Shown here: in pieces, positions 9,558-18,458 of the stretch
How the letters are laid out: each line of letters begins with the position of its first letter
Position numbering within the stretch: position 1 is the stretch's first letter
Assembly (NCBI RefSeq): GCF_022809115.1
Contig: NZ_JALGBH010000002.1
Coordinates: forward strand, 620,001 to 684,000
DNA: 64,000 bases
DNA from: Pedobacter montanisoli
GTDB lineage: Bacteria; Bacteroidota; Bacteroidia; Sphingobacteriales; Sphingobacteriaceae
Reading direction: 5' to 3'
Translations under genes and position numbers: made by a program
The notes under the pieces: generated by a model
Told to the model about the DNA's origin: nothing
The model's database searches: none
Seen by the model: the letters and a program-made list of their open reading frames with translations, nothing else

Positions 9558-10910
9558 ATGAGAGTTCATTTTATAGCCATAGGTGGAGCAGCTATGCACA
9601 ATTTAGCTATTGCTCTGCATAAAAAAGGTTTTTTGGTTACAGGTTCAGATGATGTGATTTTTGAACCTTCAAACAGCAGACTGGCTAAATATGGCCTGCT
9701 GCCCACAGAAATAGGTTGGCATGAAGAAAATATCACTACTGATATCGATGCCGTAATTTTAGGTATGCATGCCCGTGTTGATAATCCTGAGCTACTTAAA
9801 GCGCAAGCATTGGGATTAAAGATTTACTCTTATCCCGAATATATATACGAGCAGTCGAAAAATAAGACCCGTGTGGTAATAGGAGGTAGCCATGGTAAAA
9901 CTACCATTACTTCAATGATCTTGCACGTGCTCAATTATTACCAGAAAGATTTTGATTATTTGGTAGGTGCACAGCTTGCTGGCTTCGATACCATGGTAAA
10001 GATTACCGATAGCGCTCCGGTTATTATTATAGAAGGAGATGAATATTTGGCTTCTCCTATAGACAGGCGACCTAAATTCCATCTATATAAAGCTAATATT
10101 GCCATTTTAAGTGGTATAGCTTGGGATCACATCAATGTTTTTCCAACTTTTGAGAATTATGTTGAGCAGTTTGCCAATTTTTTAACAACCATTGAGCCTA
10201 AAGGAAAAGTAATCTATTGCGAAACGGATGAAGTGCTGAAACAAACCGTTGAGACTTCTGCTGCAAATATTGTTAAAATACCTTACCAAATTCCTTTACA
10301 TGAAGTAAAAAATGGAATTACTTATCTTTTACCTGAACATACACCTTTAAAAGTATTTGGAGATCATAACCTGATGAACCTCAATGCCGCACGTATGGTT
10401 TGCAGGGAGTTAGGGATTAGTGAAACTGAATTTGATAAGGCAATCTCAACTTTTACGGGTGCTGCTAAACGCCTCGAGCTATTAAATGCTGTAAACCAGA
10501 CCAATGTCTATAAAGACTTTGCGCATTCGCCCTCAAAACTGAAAGCGACTATACAAGCGGTTAAAGCTCAGTTTCCAGACAGAGAACTTGTGGCCATGAT
10601 AGAGTTACATACCTTTAGCAGTTTGAATAAAGATTTTCTAAAAGAATATAAAGATGCCATGAAAGATGCAGATGTAGCCATGGTGTACATAGATGACAAG
10701 ACGTTTTTGATCAAAAGGATGGAGCCTTTAACAGAAGATGATATTCAAACGGCATTTAATGACAAAGCTATTATGTTCTTTAATAATCCAGTCAAACTGG
10801 AAGCTTATTTAAGAAGCTTTGATTTTCGTAACAAGAATCTGTTGCTGATGAGCTCTGGTAATTATGCGGGTATGGACTTGCCAAAACTCGCTGCCGAAAT
10901 TAAATCGTAG
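9558..10910 (+). CDS. mpl: Mur ligase family protein, Mpl-like (murein tripeptide recycling ligase)
   Basis: A 450-residue three-domain Mur ligase. The N-terminal Rossmann-like part opens MRVHFIAIGGAAMHNLA; the ATP-binding P-loop GGSHGKTT is near residues 109-116; EGDEY near residue 157 and the DHN(V/I)-type segment WDHINVFPTFE follow; the C-terminal ligase domain holds DFAHSPSKL, corresponding to the DDFAHHP segment of Mpl. Mpl joins recycled L-Ala-gamma-D-Glu-meso-Dap to UDP-MurNAc, whereas MurC adds L-Ala; the length and sequence of this protein fit the Mpl branch. A downstream XRE gene starts 5 bases after the stop. Confidence 0.8.
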   Translation: MRVHFIAIGGAAMHNLAIALHKKGFLVTGSDDVIFEPSNSRLAKYGLLPTEIGWHEENITTDIDAVILGMHARVDNPELLKAQALGLKIYSYPEYIYEQSKNKTRVVIGGSHGKTTITSMILHVLNYYQKDFDYLVGAQLAGFDTMVKITDSAPVIIIEGDEYLASPIDRRPKFHLYKANIAILSGIAWDHINVFPTFENYVEQFANFLTTIEPKGKVIYCETDEVLKQTVETSAANIVKIPYQIPLHEVKNGITYLLPEHTPLKVFGDHNLMNLNAARMVCRELGISETEFDKAISTFTGAAKRLELLNAVNQTNVYKDFAHSPSKLKATIQAVKAQFPDRELVAMIELHTFSSLNKDFLKEYKDAMKDADVAMVYIDDKTFLIKRMEPLTEDDIQTAFNDKAIMFFNNPVKLEAYLRSFDFRNKNLLLMSSGNYAGMDLPKLAAEIKS

Positions 10911-10915
10911 TTAAA

Positions 10916-11263
10916 ATGCCGCAAACCCCCTTAGTTAAAGAGATAGGCAAAAACATTAGGCAACTGCGTTTAGATGCAGATAAAGGCCAGACAGAGGTTG
11001 CCAAAGCTTTGGATATTTCGGTTGCGGCACTTTCAAAAATAGAATCTGGATTAACGGACCTTAATATTTCACGCTTAGCACAGATTGCTAAATATTTTAA
11101 GGTGTCTGTTATTTCTATCATATCTAAAGATATTGTAAGTGGGGCTTCACAAGACTTGGTAGAAAAATTATCACAGTTAAAAAATAAACTGGCCGACAAG
11201 GACAGAGAAGTGATGAAACTACAGCAAAAAGTAATTTCTTTATACGAAAAACTCGGTATTTAA
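10916..11263 (+). CDS. Small XRE-family helix-turn-helix regulator
   Basis: A 115-residue DNA-binding protein. Residues about 8-65 form an HTH_3 (Cro/C1) domain: IGKNIRQLRL, the turn-helix TEVAKALDISVAALSKIESG, and LTDLNISRLAQIAKYFKVS. The tail (residues about 78-113) is heptad-like and rich in Leu, Lys and Glu (LSQLKNKLADKDREVMKLQQ), consistent with a short coiled coil for dimerisation. It starts 5 bases after the Mpl-like gene, so it is most likely in the same operon. Its target is unknown. Confidence 0.88.
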   Translation: MPQTPLVKEIGKNIRQLRLDADKGQTEVAKALDISVAALSKIESGLTDLNISRLAQIAKYFKVSVISIISKDIVSGASQDLVEKLSQLKNKLADKDREVMKLQQKVISLYEKLGI

Positions 11264-11323
11264 TTAACATTGATTTAACAATTCTCACTCATTAAAGCTT
11301 TAAATTTACTTAGCTAAAAATTA

Positions 11324-11908
11324 ATGATTATGAGTAAGAAAATTTTAATGTTAGCCGGCGACTTTGTAGAAGACTATGAAGTGATGGTTCCTTTTCAGGC
11401 TTTACTATCTGTAGGTTTGAGTGTTGATGTGGTTTGTCCGGATAAAAAAGCAGGAGAAACAGTACCAACTGCCGTTCACGATTTTGTAGGCGATCAGACT
11501 TATTGTGAGCTTCGTGGTCATAATTTTATGTTGAACAAGAGCTTTGATGAAGTAAACCTTGCAGATTATGATGGTTTGTATGTTTGTGGAGGCAGAGCCC
11601 CTGAATACATCCGCTTAAATGAAAAAGTACTGGAATATACTCGCCATTTCTTCAATGAAAATAAGCCAGTTGCAGCAATTTGTCATGGCATACAAGTTTT
11701 AACCGCAGCAGAGGTTTTAAAAGGAAGAACATTAACTGCTTATGTTGCAGTAGGCCCTGATATTAAACTGGCAGGAGGTACATGGAAAAATATTCCTGCA
11801 GACCAGGCTGTAGTTGATGGTAATTTAGTAACCTCACCTGCATGGCCAGGACATCCTGCTATCTTAAAAGAATTTTACAAGCTTTTAGGAATAACCATAA
11901 ATATGTAA
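11324..11908 (+). CDS. DJ-1/PfpI family protein
   Basis: A 194-residue class I glutamine amidotransferase-like protein of the DJ-1/PfpI superfamily. The nucleophile-elbow Cys lies in [10 protein letters not shown] (about residue 121) and the conserved upstream Glu in [11 protein letters not shown] (about residue 17). Members include deglycase/glyoxalase-like and stress proteins; the substrate here is unknown. The start could be the first ATG or the ATG two codons later ([11 protein letters not shown]), which better matches relatives. A convergent pair of genes meets downstream at a long palindromic hairpin. Confidence 0.88.
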   Translation: MIMSKKILMLAGDFVEDYEVMVPFQALLSVGLSVDVVCPDKKAGETVPTAVHDFVGDQTYCELRGHNFMLNKSFDEVNLADYDGLYVCGGRAPEYIRLNEKVLEYTRHFFNENKPVAAICHGIQVLTAAEVLKGRTLTAYVAVGPDIKLAGGTWKNIPADQAVVDGNLVTSPAWPGHPAILKEFYKLLGITINM

Positions 11909-11914
11909 GTAGAA

Positions 11915-12025
11915 AGGCTGTTCAATTTACCCTGCGTCATTCTGTACTTGATATGGAATCTATTTATTTAAGTTCCTGAAACGAGTTCAGAATGATAGAT
12001 AAAAATATATTGAACAGCCTCTTTT
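11915..12025. terminator. Long palindromic bidirectional terminator with an internal REP-like hairpin
   Basis: The outer arms AGGCTGTTCAAT (11915-11926) and ATTGAACAGCCT (12009-12020) pair perfectly over 12 bases and are followed by CTTTTT on the plus strand. Inside lies a second imperfect palindrome beginning GTCATTCTG and ending CAGAATGA (to 11995). It separates convergent genes at 11908 and 12025. Confidence 0.7.
11974..11995 (+). repeat. REP-like intergenic repeat, copy A
   Basis: TCCTGAAACGAGTTCAGAATGA, built on the small palindrome CTGAA-ACGAG-TTCAG. Copy B at 44234-44255 matches 20 of 22 positions and a weaker copy C lies at 37969-37988. All three are intergenic. Confidence 0.6.
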
Positions 12026-13143
12026 TAAATATCTACCCTTAAGGTCAAATGCTTTTTGCCAAATCGGGCGCCGGTTGCTTCATGTATGGCCAGCATTTTT
12101 TCGTTAAAATCGCCTACCCATGAAAGCTCCAGCTCATCGTACTGATTTTTGGGTATCACGTATTCTTTAAGCTTAATGAATAATGCCGATTCCAGGCCAT
12201 GTTTCTGATAAGCCTGTTTGGTTCCCATTACAATGGCACGCATACGGTTAATGCCTTTCCAGCGTCTATACGCAAATTTTAACTTCTGTAACAGCCCTAA
12301 TTTGCCGTTAAAACCTTTGATCATTTGGTTGGCATCCGGAATAATTACAACAAAAGAAGCAGGTTCGCCATTAGAATAAGCAAACCAGATCAGCTTTTCA
12401 TCCATGATTACTTCCATCTGTTTAAAACTCTCTTCCAAAGTTTCTCTTTTTATAGGAACGAAGTTTTCAAAATCTTTCCAGCCATCATTATAAATCTCCA
12501 TTAAATCAGAAATGTATTTACTGGCATTCGATTTTTGAAAATGTTCGAAGCTGTAAGCTGGTTTAGATGCAACCCAATTGGCAATTTTAGTAAAGCGCTC
12601 AGGAAAAGGTATCCTAATATCAATGATATTGGTTAATTGCTCATAAGCCGTTTTAAAGCCATAATTAGTAAACAGGTTATGGTAATAAGGTAAATGATAA
12701 TTCATGCCGTACGAAGCAGGGGTAAACCCCTCTACCAACAAACCCCAGAAAGAATCATTCTCGCCAAAATTTATAGGTCCTTCCATTACCTCAATGTTTC
12801 GTTCTTTTAACCAGGCTTTTGCCGTATCAAAGAGCACATTAGCGGTATCTTGTTGATTTATGCTTTCAAAAAAGCCTATGCCACCCGTAGGTTTTTCATA
12901 AAGATGCGCTTTCTTCTGGTTTATAAATGCAGCTATGCGGCCAACGGTATTCCCTTGTTTGTCTTCCAGTATCCATCTGGTGCACTCGCCATGTTTAAAA
13001 AAAGGATTGGCATGTTGATCAAAAACCTTTTCTATATCCTGATCTAAAGGTCTTATATAGTTTGGGTCGTTTTTGTACAACTCTTCAACTATATTTAAGA
13101 AACGTTGCTGTGTTGATCTGTCTTTTACTTCGGTAACTTTCAT
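12025..13143 (-). CDS. GNAT-like acyltransferase family protein of unknown substrate
   Basis: A 372-residue soluble protein resembling the YghO-like family, usually annotated as N-acetyltransferase-like in Bacteroidetes. The N-terminus has a conserved opening (VEELYKNDPNYIRPLDQD) and a glycine-containing GGIGFFES strand; the C-terminal part (from about residue 230) looks like a GNAT fold, with WFAYSNGEPASFVVIIPD, the helix KHGLESALFIKLKEY and LELSWVGDFNEKMLAIHEATGA. No substrate can be assigned. It begins 38 bases before a strong hairpin and stands alone between terminators. Confidence 0.65.
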   Translation of the reverse strand: MKVTEVKDRSTQQRFLNIVEELYKNDPNYIRPLDQDIEKVFDQHANPFFKHGECTRWILEDKQGNTVGRIAAFINQKKAHLYEKPTGGIGFFESINQQDTANVLFDTAKAWLKERNIEVMEGPINFGENDSFWGLLVEGFTPASYGMNYHLPYYHNLFTNYGFKTAYEQLTNIIDIRIPFPERFTKIANWVASKPAYSFEHFQKSNASKYISDLMEIYNDGWKDFENFVPIKRETLEESFKQMEVIMDEKLIWFAYSNGEPASFVVIIPDANQMIKGFNGKLGLLQKLKFAYRRWKGINRMRAIVMGTKQAYQKHGLESALFIKLKEYVIPKNQYDELELSWVGDFNEKMLAIHEATGARFGKKHLTLRVDI

Positions 13144-13180
13144 TTACTCCGGTTTAAACTTTAGAATGGCAAAAGTTAAT

Positions 13181-13218
13181 AAAATAAAAAGCATCCTGAA
13201 AGGGATGCTTTTTATTTT
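13181..13218 (-). terminator. Rho-independent terminator of the acidic small protein gene
   Basis: A perfect 16-base inverted repeat (arms 13181-13196 and 13203-13218; core AAAAAGCATCC / GGATGCTTTTT) with a 6-base loop. It lies just past the stop of the minus-strand gene at 13233-13430. Its symmetric A/T flanks would also stop plus-strand transcripts. Confidence 0.85.
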
Positions 13219-13232
13219 ATGCTGATTTTAGA

Positions 13233-13430
13233 TTAATAATCGTCATCGTCGTCATCAAAACTTTCGAAGGTATCTAAATCATCAAGCGGCATGTCAAAGT
13301 CATCTTCGTCTTCATCTTCGTAACTTTTGTCCGCGGTTACATCATCATCATCAAAATCGTCGTCTAAGTCTTCTTTTGATTTAGGCTTACTTGTTGGTTT
13401 GTTCGGAATAGATTTTTTAGGCGTTTTCAT
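13233..13430 (-). CDS. Small highly acidic protein
   Basis: A 65-residue protein with a basic N-terminal third (MKTPKKSIPNKPTSKPKSK) and a C-terminal two thirds made almost wholly of Asp and Glu with interspersed Phe, Tyr and Leu (DDDFDDDDVTADKSYEDEDE and on to the end). No fold or family is recognisable and it is probably disordered. Such small acidic proteins are common in Bacteroidetes, but their role is not known to me. It has its own terminator at 13181-13218 and a possible TAnnTTTG element on the minus strand at 13535-13542, about 100 bases upstream. The remaining upstream gap is AT-rich with no other feature. Confidence 0.7.
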   Translation of the reverse strand: MKTPKKSIPNKPTSKPKSKEDLDDDFDDDDVTADKSYEDEDEDDFDMPLDDLDTFESFDDDDDDY

Positions 13431-13693
13431 AACACAAAAAAATAGTTAAAATATTCGAAAGTTGTATGCTTAGTTAAAATTAAGAAAATCTTTTCTAAAG
13501 TAGAAAGTTCTTTTCCTGTTTCGTTTACGGGTGCCAAAATTATAATAAAAACCGCTTCTGTGAAATTTTTTTTAAAATTTTTAAAACGATATTTAATGTC
13601 ATTAAAAACGGGTTTTTATAGGGAATATTTTTAAGGTGTAAATAAAAAAAGAAGATTTTAAAATAAGAAAGAAGCGTATTGTTCTATATATGC

Positions 13694-14350
13694 TTAATGA
13701 TAAGGTATATAGTTATGCAGACTTAAATCTTCCATACTGTTGATGGCATAATTAGACCCGTTTTTAAGTAGCATGATCTCGGTAGAAATATCGATAATAT
13801 CACGGTAATAATGATCAGTGATCACAAATGCTTTGTGCTGTTTTAGCAATAAGATATGTTTTTTGATTTCCTGGATCATAACTGGCGACAATTGAGAGAA
13901 GGGTTCATCTAAAAGAACAAAATCTGCATCGCTGTATATTGTCAGAATTGCTTCAACTAAGCGAACTGTACCGCCTGATAAAGTGGCTATCTTACTTTTG
14001 AGATGCTGTTGTATGAGCTTGATATCGAGTAGCTCTTTTTTATACCTGTTGCAAAGTAAATTGATGATAGTTTCTAATTTTAATTGTTGTGGCAAGAAAG
14101 GATGTTGTGGCAGATAAGCTATCTGTTGTGTAAGGTATGCGGGTTTTTTAATCATCTTACCGTTTAATTTAAGGTAAATATGATCTGCTTTGATACTCCC
14201 AAATATACATTTTAGCAAGGTTGATTTTCCGCAACCATTTCTGCCTAATATTCCTTTTATGTCGCCTGTGTTGCATTGCAGATGCACACCATTAAGCACA
14301 TTCTGGTTTTTAAAATGATGAGAAACACTATCTACATATAGTTCTGGCAT
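13694..14350 (-). CDS. Orphan ABC transporter ATP-binding protein
   Basis: A 218-residue ABC ATPase. Walker A is GRNGCGKS (about residues 37-44), the Q-loop AYLPQHPFLP near 74-83, the signature LSGGT near 120, Walker B VLLDEP near 143 and the switch His in VITDHYYRD near 176. All catalytic motifs are present, although the signature is LSGGT rather than LSGGQ. No permease gene adjoins it: the upstream neighbour is the end of a histidine kinase gene and the downstream one the acidic small protein. The transporter partner or a non-transport role is therefore unknown. Confidence 0.9.
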   Translation of the reverse strand: MPELYVDSVSHHFKNQNVLNGVHLQCNTGDIKGILGRNGCGKSTLLKCIFGSIKADHIYLKLNGKMIKKPAYLTQQIAYLPQHPFLPQQLKLETIINLLCNRYKKELLDIKLIQQHLKSKIATLSGGTVRLVEAILTIYSDADFVLLDEPFSQLSPVMIQEIKKHILLLKQHKAFVITDHYYRDIIDISTEIMLLKNGSNYAINSMEDLSLHNYIPYH

Positions 14351-14426
14351 ATCATTAGAGGAATAAAGTTAGAACTGAAAAAAGAAATCAACTAGCATGA
14401 TACCGCCAAAAATATAACTAAAATAA

Positions 14427-14460
14427 AAAAGCGTCCTGATTGTTTAATCGGGACGCTTTT
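14427..14460 (-). terminator. Terminator of the histidine kinase/response regulator operon
   Basis: A 15-base stem with one G-T pair (AAAAGCGTCCTGATT / AATCGGGACGCTTTT) and a 4-base loop, followed on the minus strand by TTTTTATTTT. It is about 200 bases past the kinase stop, giving an unusually long 3' tail. The 308-base gap 14351-14657 otherwise holds only a TAnnTTTG-like element for the ABC gene (minus strand, 14407-14414). Confidence 0.7.
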
Positions 14461-14657
14461 AACACACAAATGAAACCTGAATTGAGATATAATTTTAGGT
14501 TAGGTTAAAAAATATCTTACCAATCCTTTAAGAACGTATATTCAACAATATCACTAATGGATTTGTTTAATTTTCTAAAACAAGTTTAATACAAAACTTA
14601 GGGCTTCGGGTTTCTTATTTAGTGAATGGTAGGTTTTTTTGAGTAAACGGTAAAGTC

Positions 14658-17591
14658 TTAGTTCATCGGTATATTAATTGTAACCGTAGTGCCCCAATTT
14701 CCATTCTGTTGTACCTTAAAGCGTATAGATTTTGCTTCAATCTTGTTGAGTAAGTTAATCCGTTCAAGGGTAAGACTCATACCTTTACTCTGATGACTTT
14801 TTTGTTTATTCTTGAGTGAATTTTCAATACCAATGCCATCATCTATAATTTTGATCAGTAAACAATCACTTTCTTTTTCAAGTACACCGATGTCTATGGT
14901 AACTGTACCACCTTCTTCTTTCGGCATAATGCCATGCCATATTGCATTTTCAATAAAAGGCTGTAACAGCATTGAAGGAATATAGGTTTCATCTTTATCA
15001 ATTTCATCGTTAATGATGATGTGGTAATTAAATTTATCGCCGAAACGGTATTTTTCTAAACTTAGATAGAGGTTAAGATATTCGATTTCTTCTTCCAAAT
15101 TGATATAGCTTTTGGTACAGACTTCAAGATTTTTACGGATAAGTTTAGCAAAACCGGTTAACACCTTATTGGCTGAAGAAGTATTTTTTGTATTGATATA
15201 ATGCTGTATGGAGTTCATTACATTAAATACAAAATGCGGATTCATCATAGCTTGTAAAGCCTTTTGCTCAAGCATTAATACTTTATTCCTTAACAGGAGC
15301 TGTTCCTGTTCTTTATTTTTCTTGCGTTTGGTAATATCTGAAGCGATGAGATAAAGTAAACACGCTGCCAAAACAATAATAATACAGATGAACCACCAGG
15401 TTTGGTAAAAGTATTTTTTTAAGGTAAAGCTAAAAGTAGAGGCTTTGCTCCATTTGCTATCCTGACTTTTGGCACAAACTTCAAAAACATAAGAGCCCGG
15501 TTCTAAAGAGGTAAGGTCTAATCTTCTGCTTTTGGTTTCTATCCATGTGGCATCGGCTTTTAAGCGATATCTGTAGATAATATTGCGGTTTTTGAAATCT
15601 ATGGCGCTGTAATTAATGGTTATATTCTGTTCATCGGGTTGCAAAATAGAGTTAGGTACACCTAAGTCTAAATCCTGATGATTTTTGCTTACAGAAGAGA
15701 TATATACCTGTGGAGCAGGATTATTTTGGATACTCTGTTTATGCGCAAAATATAGCAGGCCATTCTTTGTGGCAAAATAGGCGGTATCAGAATCGATATA
15801 CAGATCATTCAGGTCATCAGAAAGAACTTCATTTAAATAGTCAAAAGAAGTAATACTGGGTATATTCTTGTGTAAGGTAATACGGTTAATTCCCGTGTTA
15901 CTGATGGCCCATACTGCATTGTTTTTTACAAACAGTCGGTTTACAATATTGTTACTTAAACCATTAACCGTAGTAATCTGATTAAGAATTTTATTGTTTT
16001 TATAATACAGAATACCATAGCCATCAGTAGCGAGAACCAGTGTCTGATCTGGTAATTGCTGTATGTCGTTAATGCGCTTTTTTAAGAGCGGATGATTTTG
16101 GTAATGGGGGTAAACAGATTTATTTCTGATCTCGTTTAAGCCATTGATATTAGAGAACCAGAGGTTGTTGTTGTGATCGTAAAAAACCCGGTAAGCTCTG
16201 CCTTTAAGGCTTTTCTGGAAATCAGATTTTTGGGTCGAGAAACTAAGGTTATTGTCGTTTAAAGTAAATACACCTGATGAAAGTGCAATGCTTAAATTAT
16301 TAAATTTGTTAAATGTGAAATTCTTAACGACAAAAAACAGATTCTCTTTTTCTTTTAAATAACTGATGTTTTTTGAAGCAGGATAATTTGCATCTATACT
16401 ACCTAAGCCATAATCGGAAACAAAATACATTTTGTTATCCTGTATGTTAAAACCCAGTTGTTTTATAGCATTGAATTTATCCTTGTCGGGTAAACTAAAA
16501 TTCTCAACTTTCTTATTATGAAGGTTTAAAATGTTGATTTGTGCATTTCCGGTACCAAGCCATAACCTGTTACGATTGTCTTTATAAATACTTTTTAAGT
16601 TGTTTTCCGTTAAACCATACTCTTTATCCAGTATAAACAATTGCTCATTGTTGTTGGGCATTTTATAGATGCCATTCTTGGTAATGAACCATACGTTTCC
16701 TGTTCTGTCTTTAAGAATTTGGTTAACATCTTCATTGCCTAAAAAATGTTCTGTATTACCTTGTTGATCTACTTTATAGGCTCCATGATTATTGCTTAAC
16801 CAAAGTTCATTTCCATCATAAAAGATATAACCCAATTTGCTTGCGGCGAGTTCTTTAGGTATGGTAAAAAGAAGTGTGTTATTAGGTCCTTCTTTAAGAT
16901 TGAGCCCTGTGTTATCTACCAAAAAAGTATGGTGATTATGATATTGTACTGTTTTGTAAGATTGAGGAAAGATATGATCACCCACCAGCAGAAAATTTCC
17001 TCTGGTATATAAAAATGTTGAATTTTCATTGTAAGCCCAGATATTTCCGTTCTTATCTTCGTATATAAAAGCGTTTTGAAATTTATTGTACTGAGATAAG
17101 GCGCTTAGCCTGGATAAAGATTTGCCATCCCATAAGCCAATTAAATTGGTATTTGTACCAAACCAGATACGTCCCTTGCTGTCTTCAAAAAATGAAACTA
17201 TAACGGTATTGAAATTTAGTTCTTTAAGCTGAGGATTGTTATCCTGATTATAAATTTTACCGTTATAAAAATAACTAAGCTGTCCGTTTAACGACAAGAA
17301 CCAGATACGCCCTTTGCTATCTTCTCTCAATTGTAAGATCTGGTTATCTGGAAGACCGTTATTAACCGTGAAGTTTTCAAAAACCGTACCGTCAAAGCGG
17401 CTTACACCCGCATCGGTGGCTATCCATAAATAACCTTTTTTATCCTGAATGGAAAAAAAGCAGTTGTTGCTGGGTAAACCCTGTTTGGTAGTATAGTGGG
17501 GCAAATAAATTTTCTGTGCTTTTAGCGTACTTAAAGGCAATACTACTAAAAGCAACCATACGAAGTAATATGTAAGCTTTTTATTTGTCAC
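14658..17591 (-). CDS. Beta-propeller sensor histidine kinase (LytS-type)
   Basis: A 977-residue two-component sensor. After a signal peptide (residues 1-25) come two-component regulator propeller repeats with the typical IxxxDxxGxIWFGT pattern (for example DSKGRIWFGTNTNLIGLWDG), a Y_Y_Y Ig-like domain around residues 640-725 (FKNRNIIYRYRLKADATWIE), one membrane helix near 735 and a LytS-type kinase domain. The phospho-acceptor His is in MNPHFVFNVMNS (about residue 785) and the ATP-binding N-box in QPFIENAIWHG (about 880). There is no response regulator domain, unlike the hybrid systems of polysaccharide loci. Its start overlaps the regulator stop by 11 bases. The ligand is unknown. Confidence 0.93.
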   Translation of the reverse strand: MTNKKLTYYFVWLLLVVLPLSTLKAQKIYLPHYTTKQGLPSNNCFFSIQDKKGYLWIATDAGVSRFDGTVFENFTVNNGLPDNQILQLREDSKGRIWFLSLNGQLSYFYNGKIYNQDNNPQLKELNFNTVIVSFFEDSKGRIWFGTNTNLIGLWDGKSLSRLSALSQYNKFQNAFIYEDKNGNIWAYNENSTFLYTRGNFLLVGDHIFPQSYKTVQYHNHHTFLVDNTGLNLKEGPNNTLLFTIPKELAASKLGYIFYDGNELWLSNNHGAYKVDQQGNTEHFLGNEDVNQILKDRTGNVWFITKNGIYKMPNNNEQLFILDKEYGLTENNLKSIYKDNRNRLWLGTGNAQINILNLHNKKVENFSLPDKDKFNAIKQLGFNIQDNKMYFVSDYGLGSIDANYPASKNISYLKEKENLFFVVKNFTFNKFNNLSIALSSGVFTLNDNNLSFSTQKSDFQKSLKGRAYRVFYDHNNNLWFSNINGLNEIRNKSVYPHYQNHPLLKKRINDIQQLPDQTLVLATDGYGILYYKNNKILNQITTVNGLSNNIVNRLFVKNNAVWAISNTGINRITLHKNIPSITSFDYLNEVLSDDLNDLYIDSDTAYFATKNGLLYFAHKQSIQNNPAPQVYISSVSKNHQDLDLGVPNSILQPDEQNITINYSAIDFKNRNIIYRYRLKADATWIETKSRRLDLTSLEPGSYVFEVCAKSQDSKWSKASTFSFTLKKYFYQTWWFICIIIVLAACLLYLIASDITKRKKNKEQEQLLLRNKVLMLEQKALQAMMNPHFVFNVMNSIQHYINTKNTSSANKVLTGFAKLIRKNLEVCTKSYINLEEEIEYLNLYLSLEKYRFGDKFNYHIIINDEIDKDETYIPSMLLQPFIENAIWHGIMPKEEGGTVTIDIGVLEKESDCLLIKIIDDGIGIENSLKNKQKSHQSKGMSLTLERINLLNKIEAKSIRFKVQQNGNWGTTVTINIPMN

Positions 17592-18363
17592 TATTCTTAA
17601 TGGTGTATGATTTTATTTTTTCATAGAAATCGCTTGCCCTTCGTCTGGAAACAGCTATGGTTTCCCCATTTTGCAAAGCTACAGTTAGTCCATTTTTATT
17701 GTAATACTCCTTAACATGAGCAAGGTTGACAATACTTGACTTATGGATGCGTAAAAACCTATTTTCAGGTAAGATTTCTTCAAAGTCTTTTAAAACCTTT
17801 GAAACGGTTATTTTTTCTTTATTTACAAGATTAAAAACAGAATAATTACTGTCGGCTTCTATATGTAAAATATCATCCAGTTCTACAACCCTGTAGCCCT
17901 GACTGGCCGGAAGCGTAATTTTATTGATATTCTGCTGATTATTTAGGTCGTTTTCAAGGTTTTTTAAACTTTCAGTACGGATTTGCTTATCCAGTTGGCT
18001 TAATTTATGGTGTTTAGAGGCTTTGCTAACAGCATCTTTAAGATCATCAATATCTATAGGTTTAAGCAGATAGTCTATGGCATTGGCTTTAATGGCTTTT
18101 AAGGCATACTGGTCATAAGCAGTAGTAAAAATAACCGTAGCATTGCTCTGTTGTACATCTGGAATCAGCTCAAAACCGTTTTCTCCGGGCATGGCTATAT
18201 CCAGAAAGATGAGATCAACAACATGTGTTGCAAGTAAGGTTCGTGCTTCTTTTACAGATTTTGCAATACCCGAAATATGGATATCCGGACAATTCTCCTG
18301 CAATAAAAAATACAGAGAAGAACGGGCAAACTCTTCGTCATCAACAATAATAGCTTTTAACAC
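17581..18363 (-). CDS. LytTR-family response regulator
   Basis: A 260-residue regulator with a receiver domain (residues 1-120) and a LytTR DNA-binding domain (about 150-250). The acidic pocket is DDE at residues 8-10 and the phosphorylated residue is D55 in IFLDIAMPG; the conserved Lys lies in LLKPIDIDDL. The LytTR part shows YRVVELDDILHIEADSNYS and FLRIHKSSIVNLAHV. It is translated just upstream of, and overlapping, the sensor kinase gene, so they form one operon. Targets cannot be read from the window; the nearest unlinked candidate is the secreted protein at 18459-18974. Confidence 0.95.
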   Translation of the reverse strand: MLKAIIVDDEEFARSSLYFLLQENCPDIHISGIAKSVKEARTLLATHVVDLIFLDIAMPGENGFELIPDVQQSNATVIFTTAYDQYALKAIKANAIDYLLKPIDIDDLKDAVSKASKHHKLSQLDKQIRTESLKNLENDLNNQQNINKITLPASQGYRVVELDDILHIEADSNYSVFNLVNKEKITVSKVLKDFEEILPENRFLRIHKSSIVNLAHVKEYYNKNGLTVALQNGETIAVSRRRASDFYEKIKSYTIKNSDK

Positions 18364-18458
18364 AAATGTTTTTTTGGTTAATTTATCAAAAAAATAGTGC
18401 TTAAAGAAAATTATTGATGTTTTTGCCTAAAGAGCTAACAAATTATATTTAAAAATAC

